From: Rhynchopus euleeides
Taxonomy: Eukaryota > Euglenozoa > Diplonemea > Diplonemida > Diplonemidae
Reading direction: 5' to 3'
NCBI GenBank assembly: GCA_963210315.1
Contig: OY723270.1
Span: forward strand, 930,001 to 994,000
DNA: 64,000 bases
Shown here one piece after another: positions 23,977 through 34,880 of this stretch. Position numbers and translations under genes: made by a program. Every line of letters starts with the position of its first letter. The stretch's first letter is position 1. The notes below the pieces were generated by a model, which was not told the DNA's origin, made no database searches, and saw nothing but the letters and a program-made list of their open reading frames with translations.

Positions 23977-24230
23977 GCTCTGGTCCTTCCTGCCCTTCTG
24001 CGGTTGTGTTGCAGCGCATATCGGATCGCATCCAGAGCAGCATCGACACTGGTCTCATACCCATCGCATGTGTCGCGTATCTCGGGCCTGCCTCCCTTCA
24101 AATGGGATGGCCGTGCGGTGGTGTGGTTTGGTGGAGTGGTGCCGCGGTAATGCCCGAACCGGGCCTTCCTGTCGGTTGCTCCTTCATCACCACAGCACAT
24201 CACAGCACAGGATACGCCACACCAGACCAG
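22976..24230 (+). repeat. Segmental duplication, copy 1 (WD40 part and 3' flank)
   Basis: This stretch matches 31104-32365. The coding part differs at roughly ten silent or conservative positions plus a 12-bp deletion that removes a Gly-Ser repeat in the second copy. The first 250 bp of 3' flank are also nearly identical. Beyond about 24,230 the match becomes patchy but can be followed to about 25,065 (second copy 33,245). Confidence 0.92.
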
Positions 24231-25404
24231 CACTCGGAGCGCAATCCGCTTATATCATATTTTCATTATTTCCCAACGGCTTCCCGTGCACACTGCCCCC
24301 CGTCAACCTGGGGCTGTGCCTGTTTTCCCATCTCGCCGAATTTATCATTTCCTCATGGCTTCCGGTCGTAATCTCTCACGTTTGTGATCACATCGTGATT
24401 CACGATTTCACATTCGTGACAACGTGCCCGTTCTCCCATCTGGCCGATGCTGTGATTTCCTTCTTCTTCTTTGTTACCCCAAGAAACCACCTTTCATCAC
24501 TTCCCCTTCTGTTCTGGCTTGAGTATGTGTGAGAGTGCAAGGCAGACGAGGTGCTCATTACCACGCGAGACCCGATCCTGTCATTCTGAAGCTTTTCTCC
24601 CCATTGGGGGTAGTCAGGGGCATGCAGAAGTGTCATCCCAGTTGCCCTGCCCATCCTCTGCTGATGTGATCCACCTGTATCCATTGGCGACGATACATAC
24701 ACGATACACGATAAGCTTTTCTCCCTGTACGACTTCCGCACACAACAAAAGAAATTCTTTTATTTGCATGACGGAGGGCGTGTGGTGTACAGAGCACGTC
24801 AATCACAACTGGTATGACACTTTCCGCTCAGAAGTGCCCGTGAATAATGTCTGCAGAACGGTCGCTCTTTGCTTGTGTTTTGTTTTGTTGGTTCCGCGGA
24901 GCCAACTTGGGGAACTTTCTGTGCCTTAGCTGGTTCGTGCGGCCCCACTCACACCACTTCATCAGACCGGAGAGTGGTGGCACTGGTGTGCGCAAAGAGT
25001 GGGGCCTGCATTCCAACAAAACAACTTCCGGCAGCAATTGGTTTGTTTTCTCGTTTTTTCTGTCACTTTGCAAGTTTTGTGATGTGTCTCTCCGCGCGAT
25101 AGTTTTGTGATGTGTCTCTCCGTTCTGCCGTGCAGTACGTCCTCGATTGAGTATAAACAAACACCACCCCCACGTGCTATTTTGTTGAGGCGCACACAAC
25201 AGATCCAGGACTGCTGTTGATCTGCTTTATTGTCCTCTCCGGCCCACGTGGAAAGCACAAGATTTTTGTTGACCTGAAAGTGAACCGTACCTGCGTGTTG
25301 TGTGCACAGTGCTAGTTGTGTCTGCCTGGGAACTGATCACCCCGGGTTCCAAAGATCCTTGCTCCGTACCTGATGAGAGCTGGCGAGAGGAGGACGTAGT
25401 GTGG
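23977..25404. other. 1.4 kb intergenic, decayed part of the duplication
   Basis: No gene is seen. 24,240-24,640 and 24,860-25,065 are diverged counterparts of 32,370-32,600 and 33,085-33,245. The intervening sequences differ. Confidence 0.6.
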
Positions 25405-25467
25405 AAGGCTCGGAAATGAGATTTTTGGGCCTCAAATGGGGTACCGGTCCATACGAACTTCCGAAAA
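25405..25467 (-). repeat. Dispersed repeat fragment, mate at 11115-11177
   Basis: On the minus strand this reads ggaccggt, catttgaggccc, tttccgagc, matching the segment next to the satellite with scattered differences. Confidence 0.5.
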
Positions 25468-26132
25468 AAATCATGAAAATCGAAAGGTACCACGCACCAA
25501 ATTCTGCCCAAAAATCGTCAGAAACGGACATGTCATATTCAGCAAGGGGGCAAACCACTCCCCATGTTTTGCTCAATGATTCCACGGCAAGCCAGAATTT
25601 CTGATCAATTGGTTTGTTTGAGCATGTTCCTGGCCCTTGTTCTTGGAAAGTAGATAACCCCTGGCTGGAGAGGACGGTTGTGCTCGACCGGACGGAGAGA
25701 GAACCTTCTCCATAACCACCTCCACTCCACATTCGCCCGCCTCTCGGAACGAATTTTCGATTTTTATTCGGGCACTTTTTCCCAAAGGAAATGTCCGCCC
25801 TGTCCGCTACTGTCCGTTACCGATTTCAAGGATCCTCCACACGGTGGACTCCAGCGGCCCTAGCGGGAGTCTGGGAGCGGGAGTCTGAGCGGGTGTCAAA
25901 GACTCCCGCTAGGGGGAGTCTGACTCCCCCTAGCGGGAGTCTTTTCACCTATTTTCATTCATTTTTCCCATGATATAGTTACAGTCTACTGGCGTGGGGG
26001 GTAAAATCATGGTGGAAGAGGGATGGGGAGGGGCTTGTTTTGCTTCTGTCAGTTTCCCCGGACTCTGGACTACCTACCTATCCTCCTGGTAGCGGCTGCA
26101 CCTGCGGAGGTGAGCGGTTAGAATTTGAGGTG

Positions 26133-27269
26133 TCAAAGTGCGGCCATCGCCTGTCGTAGTTGTGTTACACCTTGGGCAAGACAAGCCATCCTGCAGGCCT
26201 CATCTTCTTCGTCAGAACTGTCATCCCCCTCCTGCTGTGCGCGTTGGTCAAGCGTGCTCAAAGTCGCCTCGGATGACACGAATGGTGTGAAAGTCGCCCC
26301 CAGCGGGATTGGCATTTTGCACAAGCAGAGCGATAATTTGCGGTGTCCTTCGGGGAACCGGGACAGGAAGTAGGGCGCGCTGATGGGTTCAACGAAGTCC
26401 TGTGTGTTGCAGTGCACAAACCCCTTCTGCAGCTGTGTCAACTGTGTGCAAAGAACATACACAGCCAATCTATGAGCGTGTCGGGTGTGCAGACACGGAC
26501 ACAGGATGACTTCTCTATACCCGAGGATCCCGTCCTGCGACAGGTGCGCAACCTTCCAAGGCATGCCCGATGCGCGCCGCTTCTCTTCTGCCATCGCAAG
26601 ATCTCTCTCGTAAGTTGCGGAGCTGGCGATTGTAACGGCATCTTTCTTGCGATGTCCGTTCTCTGCTTCTTCAAATTCGTCGTTGTTCTGCAGAGGCACT
26701 GCATCTTCTGGAGCCCACCAATGATGGAGACTGTGTACGTAGGCATTGCGCGTTGATCCCTTTTCGGCATGCTCCATCAACCAGTGAAATATATGCCCTG
26801 AGATCCGAGCACGCAAGAAGGGAATCCGGGCTGACTCATCCTTGCATCCCCAGAAGTGCCAGGGGATGTCTGCATACCGGAAATGCATGAGGTCTGCAAG
26901 GGAGACAAAGAGGTAGCGGAACAAGCCCTTGTAGGTGTGTCCTGTGACAGGCAAGCACGACCTTCCGGAACTGAGCACCTGTCCCATTCTGCGACACATT
27001 CAGTGCAAGGTTTGTACAGGTCTTGTCGAATATTTTTTTGTTGTCTCATCCAGTACCCTGATCAGCCGCATGGCGAGCCCCTTGCAGTCATGGAGTGCTG
27101 GGGTGACGTAGCGGGCATTGGGAAGCACACCTGCCAAGAGGGAGGGGTAGCCAGCCTCTTTTATCTCAGAGAGAGTCAGGTGCGGGTATCGATGCACCTG
27201 TTGATACCAGCGTTCTTCTGGGATGTCGCACAGTGAGCATCGGTGCCCTCGCCCCCCGCATCGCCTCAT
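26133..27269 (-). pseudogene. Unrecognised frame of 378 codons with one internal TGA
   Basis: On the minus strand one frame runs from 27269 to 26133 and is broken once, by TGA at 27002-27000, which is followed at once by ATG. The upstream part (89 aa) has a CSLC pair, 'YPHLTLSEIKEAGYPSLL' and 'ALHDCKGLAMRLIRVLDE'. The downstream part (288 aa) has 'IPWHFWGCKDE', many His and Cys, and an acidic 'EEGDDSSDEEDEACR'-like segment near the C terminus. Composition and length suggest a real protein of the TIR element that surrounds it. No transposase DDE pattern is evident by eye. Other genes here end in TGA (21253 gene, myosin), so recoding is unlikely and a nonsense mutation is the simplest reading. 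Translation could alternatively start at the ATG after the stop. Confidence 0.5.
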
Positions 27270-27534
27270 TGTTGCCCACTGCTGATCTATACTCCCGCTA
27301 GCGGGAGTTGGACTCCCCCTAGTTGAGACTCTCGAAAAGGGTTAAACCCGGTAGTGGTACCCTACCCCCGCTGGAGTCCACCGTGCAAGGCCGGATCAGC
27401 CCACGGGTGGGTTTGAGGAAGAAATCTGGGGGGGCAAATTTTGCTGCGACTTCCGGTTTCACCCGGCCGAACTCCAGCATCTATCCAGACCCACGGTGCC
27501 AAGCCGTTCGCCCGTGTCGCGATCATTCGCGGCT

Positions 27535-27915
27535 TCAGGCTGCCCCCGACGACACGTTTGTATCCTGCACCTTGCCATACTTCGCCTCCACCTTGTATAT
27601 GACGGAGAGCGCCCTCCTTCCGCATCGTTGCGACTTCCCTGACAGCGAACTTATCCATGTCAGGGAAGACATGGCGATGATTGCGTTGGCCACCTGGGTG
27701 CTGTGCTTGTGGAGCTCCTTGCTCAACACCGTTGCTAGGAGCCTTCTAATGGATCCCAGTGTCAGCACACTGCCCCCTTTTTTAACAGGGAAGGCCGTGC
27801 AAAAATCATGCACAATGTTTGTCGCCTCCGCAGCCTCGGGACTCTCTGCGCTCTTCTTCTTCTTAATCGACTTTGCCGCCGGCTTCGCTGCCGGCTTCGT
27901 TGTCGTCTTCCCCAT
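27535..27915 (-). CDS. Lysine-rich small protein, faintly histone H2B-like
   Basis: A 126-codon frame begins with an ATG and a tail rich in Lys, Ala and Pro ('MGKTTTKPAAKPAAKSIKKK'). It continues 'NIVHDFCTAF', 'SVLTLGSIRRLLATVLSKEL', 'HKHSTQVANAII'. The order and spacing of an I..R/Q..L....ELxKH segment after a basic tail resembles the C-terminal half of histone H2B (which has REIQTAV, then LPGELxKH, then a terminal helix). I count only about 7 of 38 identities and the central helix would be shortened, so homology is unproven. The frame lies between the inner and outer right ends of the 25.8-28.1 kb element. It may be cargo of that element, a pseudogene, or a basic DNA-binding protein of other origin. 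The C-terminal 45 residues look less protein-like and may be past a lost splice site. Confidence 0.4.
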   Translation of the reverse strand: MGKTTTKPAAKPAAKSIKKKKSAESPEAAEATNIVHDFCTAFPVKKGGSVLTLGSIRRLLATVLSKELHKHSTQVANAIIAMSSLTWISSLSGKSQRCGRRALSVIYKVEAKYGKVQDTNVSSGAA

Positions 27916-28425
27916 TTTTGTGAATCAGGTCTGCGAGCTGGGATGGGTGGAAACGTCCGTTTCGTTTGGTGTGGCTGTACTTCAGTGACGAGTGCCACAT
28001 TGCATAGGTATCATGGGAAAAATGAGTGAAAATAGGTGAAAAGACTCCCGCTAGCGGGAGTATAGACTCCCGCTAGCGGGAGTTGGACTCCCCCTAGTTG
28101 AGACTCCCGAAAAGGGTTACCCTACCCCCGCTGGAGTCCACCGTGCAAAGTTGGGGTAAAAAATATGGGCTCGCCCGCCTCCTACGAGTCAGTCGCCTCA
28201 CAAAAGAGGACACGCTGACACAGTTTGCCACAGAGCGAAGGCCACGCCAGGTGCCAAGATGCGGCTTGCTCTGCCCCCTCCCCAGGGGCGTGTGCCGGTC
28301 TGTTGGTGGGCTGGCAGGAAGCAGGAGGCAGGCGTCGTTGTCGGTGATGTTGCTTTGGATTGCACCGCAGGAGGGCACCGGCACACCACAGCAACACCAC
28401 ACAGAGAGGATCCGGCTGACACACC

Positions 28426-31400
28426 ATGAGGGCGGCAACAGTCGCTTTGGTGCTGCTTGCAGCATCGTCGGCAGATGGGCAGTGTTCGTGGCATTCGCTT
28501 CAGGTGGTCCTGGGAAGCACGACTTACGTCGGGAAGTATGTGATCTCGTTTGTGAGTTTGCGGCACACCACCACACAGCAACATCCTCACACCCGGCGGT
28601 GTGGTGGCTGCTGTCGTCGCACCTGGGACGCACACCTGTGTGGCAAGCTCGGTCACTCCGAATGGAGGTTCCTGCATGCTGATCAAAGCTGGGTACACCA
28701 CAGCGACAGCAACATGCAGTGCGACAGGGACTGCCTGGCAGGTGAGCCCTGTGCAGATGCCTGGTCTGGCGTGTGCCATACTATCCATCGCCAATGGGGG
28801 GAACGTGGCTGGGACCACAGGTGACGTGAAGCCGGTGGCGTGCAACACGGGGTTCACCTGCAGCGTGTTCCCGTGTACAGTGACGTGCACAGACCCCACA
28901 CAGGTGACAGCGGCAGCGTCGTGGGGCAACCCGACGCTGATGTGCGTTGGTATGTCCAGCGAGGGTTACGGACGCACGTGGGAGTCCTCGTGGAAACTGC
29001 CAGTGTCATTTGATCGTGGCGGGCCAGCAACCTGCCCTTCAAACTGACAGTACACACACCACACTCACGCAACTATCCCACACCACAGAGGACTGCACGC
29101 TCGCAACCGTTCCTGGGACATCGATCGGGACGGGTGCCGCATGTGTGCAGGGTGGGAGGATTGCTTCCGTGCCGACACAGCAGACGTGCACGTACAAGGC
29201 GCTTCCCGGATATACCTGTCCCGATACTGTGGCCACCTGCAACGCTGCTGCTGCCCTCATCCCTGCTGCCTTCACGTGTCCGGAGAACGTGTGCACCCCA
29301 TACACAATTGATGCGGCAAGCATTGCAGCGACTGGCATCATCTCGGGTCCATCGTCAGGGACATCGCCCTTCCCGTGCACCAATCAGATTGTGCTGACGG
29401 CCGTGTCGCAGACGCAGTGCACACTGCAGTGTGATACGTCACAGGGGTACGCGGCGAAGGTCGGGGTTCTGCAGTGTGATGCTCTGGCGGCGACTGGGGT
29501 GGCACCAACTACGACTATGGCGTGCGAACCTATCACGTGCGGGCCGACACCCAACTTCGCTGACTTTGGTGTGGTGGACCCTGGCCTTGCAATCGCCACG
29601 TGCAACAACGTGCGCGGCGTGTGGCCTGACGTGCCTGCCGGGGTGGTTTGCCGGCACACAGGCCCCGTCACTGACGTGCACACAGAATGCGATGAACAAC
29701 GGTGACTGGGCACTGGTGGGCTGCCAGGAGAACGTGTGCAAGCCGCCAAACACGGTTGCGTGGATGCTGGACAACCCTTCTGTCACTGTGGAGAGGGACA
29801 TGTGCACGCGTGAGTCGGAGTGTGGTGCGCTCGCGTGTGCGGAGGGGTACTCGGGTACTGCCATCCTGCACTGCATCACTTTCGGCGGTGACTTTGCTGC
29901 TGGCGGGTGTTCACGTATGTCAACCTTCTGTTGTGTTGGGGAGTCTTCGGTCGGATACAAGAGACAGTACAGGACACAATCATCAAACTCAAAAGCAGAA
30001 GCGTGGGAGACACGAGTGGCAGCTCAGCACTCGCTTTTCCGTTGCGGCAAGGTGGCAAGTACCGTATTCATAAATGTGATGGAATGGAATAATGTTCACC
30101 CAAAGTTCCGCGCGACTACCGCGCCGGTCGTCTGCTTCGAGCTATTTCTGCCCTCCTCGTGCAACGAGGATTTCACAGGCCAACGAGCAGTGGGGACACC
30201 CCCCTCTCAGTTCAACTCCGAAGCAGGCAGACGCTGCCAGCATGGAGGAACGCCTGATCTAAACTGTGGACACTTTGAACGATTTGAACGATTTGAACGA
30301 TTTTTGGCCGTGCTCGTAGCATTCCCCGTTGAGGGGGTCGCTATTTCGTGTTCTCCTGGCCGCACGGAGGCATTGCCTTACGTCGCCTCTTCCTCTTTTC
30401 CTTTGGTGGTGTGTTGGTCTGGCACAGAGGGCGGGACCGTGCTGATATGGTAGCAGAGGTAGGACTTTTCCTCGATAAATACCTGGGGCGAACATAGATT
30501 TGTGGCGGGACCCCCACGATGGAATGGCATTCGTCCAAATCCCAACACGACCACCACCACCCTGACCTCACAGCCAATGCGTGCATCCGCCCCACGGTAC
30601 ACACTGGGTACATCTTCACCAACCCGCTTTGTACGAACATCGATGCTTGTGGTGAAATCTTCTGCGACACTGGCTTCAGCGGGACACCTCGGGTGGTGTG
30701 CAAGACACCGGGTGGCTCCTTCACGATGACTGGGTGTCTCCGTATGTTCATGTGTGCGTTGGTGTGTGTGCCTTGTGTTCTGATGGTGTTTGGTGTGCGT
30801 TGCTTTTTTGCATTATTTTGCCATCCGTGATTCATTTGTTGTGTTGGGTTCCGGTGTGCATAATTCGCTGCAGCAGGGCACAGAGAGCAAGAGTTAAGGC
30901 ACAGAACGTGTGTTTGTAAAGGAGCCCGATGGTTGCCTTGTCTCCCCTCTGCCCTGTGCCGGCGTGCCCTGTCACGTGCCACCACACCTGCTCCTTTTCC
31001 GCTCACCGCCACACATTCCGCCGACAGCACTGCCCACTGGCGCACCTTCGACACCCGCACCGACGGCAATGCCCACTGGTGCACCACCAACACCCACACC
31101 CGACACATCCGTGCCGCAAAGCTGCAACGTCCCTGATACGTTCGCCAGTGCGTGCGGTGTGGGTGCGTCTCGGTGTGTGCTGCGCATCCTGCACGTGGGC
31201 AGCGTGCTGAGCGTGGCACACTCGCTCGACGGGGCGGAGATTGCAGCAGGCGCGGCAGACGGGGCGGTGCGTGTCTTCAGCGCTGCGACCGGGGCACAGC
31301 TGCGGTCGCTCGCGTGCGGTGGCTTTGCCGCACACGACGTGGCCTTCTCGCCAGACGGGACGCGTGTCGCGGTGGGCGGGGCCGGTGGGCGTGCTGTGGT

Positions 31401-32094
31401 GTGCGACGCCACGACTGGGGCGGTGCTGCTGGACCTGGAGCACGGGGACGCAGCGGCGGCACCTGTGCGGCGTGTGCGCTTCTCGCCGGACGGGCTTCTC
31501 CTCGTGGCCGGTGGGGTGGAGGAGGAGGTGACGCGCGTGCACGACGCTGTTGCGGGGATGCGTCCGGAGCTGGTGCTGCACAGGCACTCGCGTGAGGTTG
31601 CGTTTGCGCCTCCCGGTGCTGGCTCCGGTGGGTCAGCGGCACGTTTGGCGGCTGCAACGGTGCACGCCGAGGTGGGCGAGGCTGTGCGTGTCTTCGCCGT
31701 GGACAACGGGCAGCAGGAGGCGGCGGTGGTGTCTGTGGGGGCACGTGTGACGGCGCTGTCCTTCTCGCCAGGCGGGGACGAGCTTGCGCGCGGGATGGAC
31801 GACGGGACGGTGCGTGTGGGGCTGTGGGCGGGCAACACTGCCAGCGAGCGGCTGCGGCTGCAGCACGAGTCCGGGTTCGTGTTCGATGTGCAGCACTCGC
31901 CCGATGGGCGCCTCGTTGCCGCTGCCGGGGTGGGCCCGGTGCTGCTGTGGGGCACCAGCGGCGGGGCGGCGGTGGCAGCGCTTGTGGGGCACGTGGGAGG
32001 TGTGCGCCGCCTGAGCTTCTCCCCCAGTGGCAGACGTGTGGCCACGGCAGGCCACGATGGCCAGCTGCTTGTGTGGGACGTGACCGGGCTGTGA
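28426..32094 (+). CDS. Secreted Cys-rich modular protein with WD40 propeller, five exons
   Basis: Phase-consistent exons are 28426-28535, 28579-28949, 29089-29914, 30574-30741 and 31028-32094. All donors are GTATGT and all acceptors CAG. Exon 1 encodes a signal peptide ('MRAATVALVLLAASSADG'). Exons 2-4 encode Cys-rich modules that look like sushi/CCP-type repeats (for example 'CTLQCDTSQGYAAKVGVLQC' and 'CGLTCLPGWFAGTQAPSLTC'). Exon 5 starts inside a Pro/Thr linker unit and carries the same seven-bladed WD40 domain as the gene at 21253. Exon 3 has one extra base between about 29,593 and 29,612, without which the model is 846 aa. This is a frameshift or a sequencing error. Intron 1 is only 43 bp. 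The likely role is an extracellular or lumenal binding protein; the ligand is unknown. Confidence 0.75.
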
Positions 32095-32365
32095 GCTCTG
32101 GTCCTTCCTGCCCTTCTGCGGTTGTGTTGCAGCGCATATCGGATCGCATCCAGAGCAGCATTCGACACTGGTCTAATACCCATCGCATGTGTCGCGTATC
32201 TTGGGCCTGCCTCCCTTCAGATGGGATGGCCGTGCGGTGGTGTGGTTTGGTGGAGTGGTGCCGCGGTAATGCCCAAAGCGGGCCTTCCTGTCGGACGCTC
32301 CCTCATCACTACACCGCACCACACCACAGCACAGCACAGCACAGGATACGTCTCCACCAGACCAG
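31104..32365 (+). repeat. Segmental duplication, copy 2
   Basis: Counterpart of 22976-24230. Identity is very high through the WD40 coding part and the first 250 bp of 3' flank, then falls. Confidence 0.92.
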
Positions 32366-33659
32366 CACTCGGAACACAACCCGCTTGTATCGCATTTTTA
32401 TTCCCCCAACGGCTTCCCGTGCACTACCCCCCGTCAACCTGGGGCTGTGCCCGGTTTCCCATCTCGCCGAATATGTTATTTCCTTTTCCTTCTTCTTCTT
32501 TGCCCTTCTGTTCTAGCTTGCTATGTAAGAGTTCAAGCAGACGAGGTGCTCACTACCACGTGAGACCCGATCCTGTCATAAGCGTTTCGTACTCGCTGCC
32601 TGATGGAAGGATGTGGTGTGCAGAGCACGGAATCAGAAGTGGGATAGCACGGCGGCTCTTTGCTTGTGTTTTGTTTGTGATGCGTTGACGCTTTCCACAC
32701 ACAAAACCTCAACTCCTGCGATGGGTGAGGCGATGTGGTGTGCGGGGGGGCCACACGGATCACACGTTGACTTGACTTGTGATGTTGTGCCATTTTCTGC
32801 TCCATCTCTTGATGAGCTGTGGTCACGATACCTCAATACGAATTCAAGCAACAAACATTTTGGCAGAGAGCTTACCTGTTCCTCCGACGCTTGGCGAGCC
32901 CGGGGTGGGATATGACGAGCACCCTGCGGGGTTTGCCGATTTGGTGGTCAACTCATCCCCCCCGAGAGCCGGGCAGGCGCGGCACACCATGTTCTGGTTC
33001 ATTCTGTGCATTCGAGTCACGCACTCAACTAAAAGCATGTTCCCTGCACGGCGGACTTTGTCATTTCATGAATACTTGTTTTGTTAGTTCGATGTAGCCA
33101 ACTGGGGAAACTTTCTGTGCCTTTAGCTGGATCGTGCGGCCCCACTGTCACCACTTCATAAGACCGGAGAGTGGTGTGCACAAAGAGTGGGGTCTGCGTT
33201 CCAACAAAACAAACTTTCGGCGGCGATTAATTTGTCGTGTCGTTTTGCTGTCACGTTACGATCCGGCGGGGGCACAGAGAGTTTTTCATAATTCTAGATT
33301 TACAGAAGTGGTACATAAGTAGTCAGCCAACAGCAGCTGCATCTTCTCCCCGAAGTTGGCCAACGCTCCACTGCCGACGGAGGAGGGACCGGTGTGCTGT
33401 CTGGGGGTCCTCCTGTTTAGGAGTCAAAATCGAAATCTGCATCACCTGCAGCAGGGGAGAAGAGCAGGCTGAAAATCCGTGCGCCCCCCCCCCCCCCTCC
33501 CCGAGTCTTGTTGCTGCTTTGAGGGACCTGTTGTTGTTTCTGCTGCCACTTCACGATCCAACGGGGTGAACAGGGCAACACCCTTTCCCCCCCTTCGCAT
33601 TCGCAGGGGCCCCACATCACACAGCACAAACAAGTGAACATCTGTTCTTGTGTGTATCC
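32366..33659. other. 1.3 kb intergenic
   Basis: No gene is seen. The stretch contains the decayed tail of the duplication (to about 33,245), a C run at 33,484-33,500 and open frames without domains. Confidence 0.6.
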
Positions 33660-34403
33660 CCCCATGCCAGGCCTGGGCGGGGAACGAGCCCTTTTTCCAG
33701 GTTTTTTGAGTCGGGGAACCAGGTTTTTTCTAAGAATTTTTACAAGGGATTTTTTGCTCGCCCCCCCCACAGTTTCCAGGCGCGTGCCCGTCAGGCGGGA
33801 CTTTTTCTCTGATTTCTCTCCGCGTCATCATGTGACAGCTCTCGAGTGATGCCCAGAGATGCTTGCGGCAGAGAGTGCCCCTCATGCGCGTTACAGCTGA
33901 AAATGAATGAGGATCATCTGGCACTCGTTCTCATCGGGGGTTGTGCTCCGCAGGGACTCGGTACACCTTGGCACTCTCGCAGGGCTGGACATGCCAGCAG
34001 CTGGAGGACAGTTAAAAAGCTGCCACTCCCCGACGCCACCCACCTGCTGGCCCCTTCAGGTCTGAAAGCCCAAAAGCTCCCAGGGATTTTTGCAGTGGTG
34101 CGCACCATATTCAGCGCAGTAGGGTGATCTCTCCGATTTTCCAAAACTGCTGGTTTACTGGTTTGGGGAACGGTCGTCGGCAGACCGTTGAAATGCCCGT
34201 GTTAGCAAGGCACACTCACGTTTCAGGTAGCGTGTCGCGTGTCACGCATGTCGCGAACGCGGCAAGTGTACCTCCCAGGTGGGGAAGCCCGACCTCCTGT
34301 CCGATGTCAGTCAGGCTTCGAAGAAGCGCTTCATGGATGCGGCGCTGACCTCCTACGCTGCACTGTACCCGGGGAAGTGAGATAGATGGACGGGCACACG
34401 CTA

Positions 34404-34462
34404 CATGGGGGGTCTGGGGGGCGGAGCCCCCCAGCCGCCGGAGGCCACGGTAGCGAGCATCT
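34404..34462 (+). repeat. GC hairpin repeat, copy 4
   Basis: Inside hAT copy 1. The first bases read catgggg in place of cacagggg and the end reads gcgagcatct. Confidence 0.9.
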
Positions 34463-34573
34463 GTTCGTGTGGGCGTACAGATTCTGTGCGAGTTGGCTGC
34501 GTCCTCAGAGGCGACTGGAGTGGTTGGACCCCGACCTGACGGGATTCGAAGGGCTTGAGTACGAGACGTACGC

Positions 34574-34633
34574 CACAGGGGGGTCTGGGGGGCGGAGCCC
34601 CCCAGCCGCCGGAGGCCACGGTAGTGAACGTCT
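34574..34633 (+). repeat. GC hairpin repeat, copy 5
   Basis: Inside hAT copy 1, 170 bp after copy 4 in the same orientation. It ends gtgaacgtct. Confidence 0.9.
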
Positions 34634-34880
34634 GGCTCTCCAGTTGGCCAGTAAGGCGAACGGTACGGGGGACAGACTTCCCTTCCATCCTTGTGCGCGC
34701 CCTGTCGACTGGGAACTTAGAAAAAGTTTTCTTCTCTGCGAAACAACCTTAGAAAAAAATTCCCCTAACAAAATTCTTAGAAAAAAACTTTTTTTCCCCT
34801 TACAAAAATTCTTAGAAAAAAAGTTCAGAATCCTGAAAGTGGGGAACAAGCCCCCAGTTAGGAACAGCCCTGCCCCATGC

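Larger units (their letters stand above)
25840..28145. mobile_element. 2.3-kb TIR element with cacggtggactcc ends
   Basis: The left end (25840-25980) begins cacggtggactccagcgg and runs through several palindromic tagcgggagtc blocks to ttttcacctattttcattc and atttttcccatgata. The right end (28005-28145) is its inverted counterpart and closes with ggagtccaccgtg. Both sides are flanked by CA (25838-25839 and 28146-28147), a possible 2-bp target duplication. A second copy of the right end lies inside, at about 27288-27385, so the element is either two nested or tandem copies, or one that captured an end. All credible reading frames inside are on the minus strand. The same 13-bp terminus ends the MITE at 43842. 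I do not recognise the superfamily. Confidence 0.82.
33668..34872 (+). mobile_element. hAT-type non-autonomous transposon, copy 1
   Basis: The 1,205-bp element is flanked by a perfect 8-bp target duplication, ccccatgc (33660-33667 and 34873-34880). Its ends are caggcctgggcgggg on the left and, reading inward from the right, cagggctgttcctaactg. Both carry the CAGG.CTG terminus typical of hAT elements, which make 8-bp duplications. Subterminal inverted segments ttttttctaagaattttt occur near both ends (33,725 and 34,805). The interior has no intact transposase, only two GC hairpin repeats and non-coding sequence. A second copy lies inverted at 51837-53024. Confidence 0.93.

Noticed and set aside
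22293..24233. 646-codon minus-strand frame opposite the WD40 gene
   Set aside because: It is the antisense of the Pro/Thr linker and WD40 coding sequence, with composition to match. The similar frame at 30972-32183 has the same origin.
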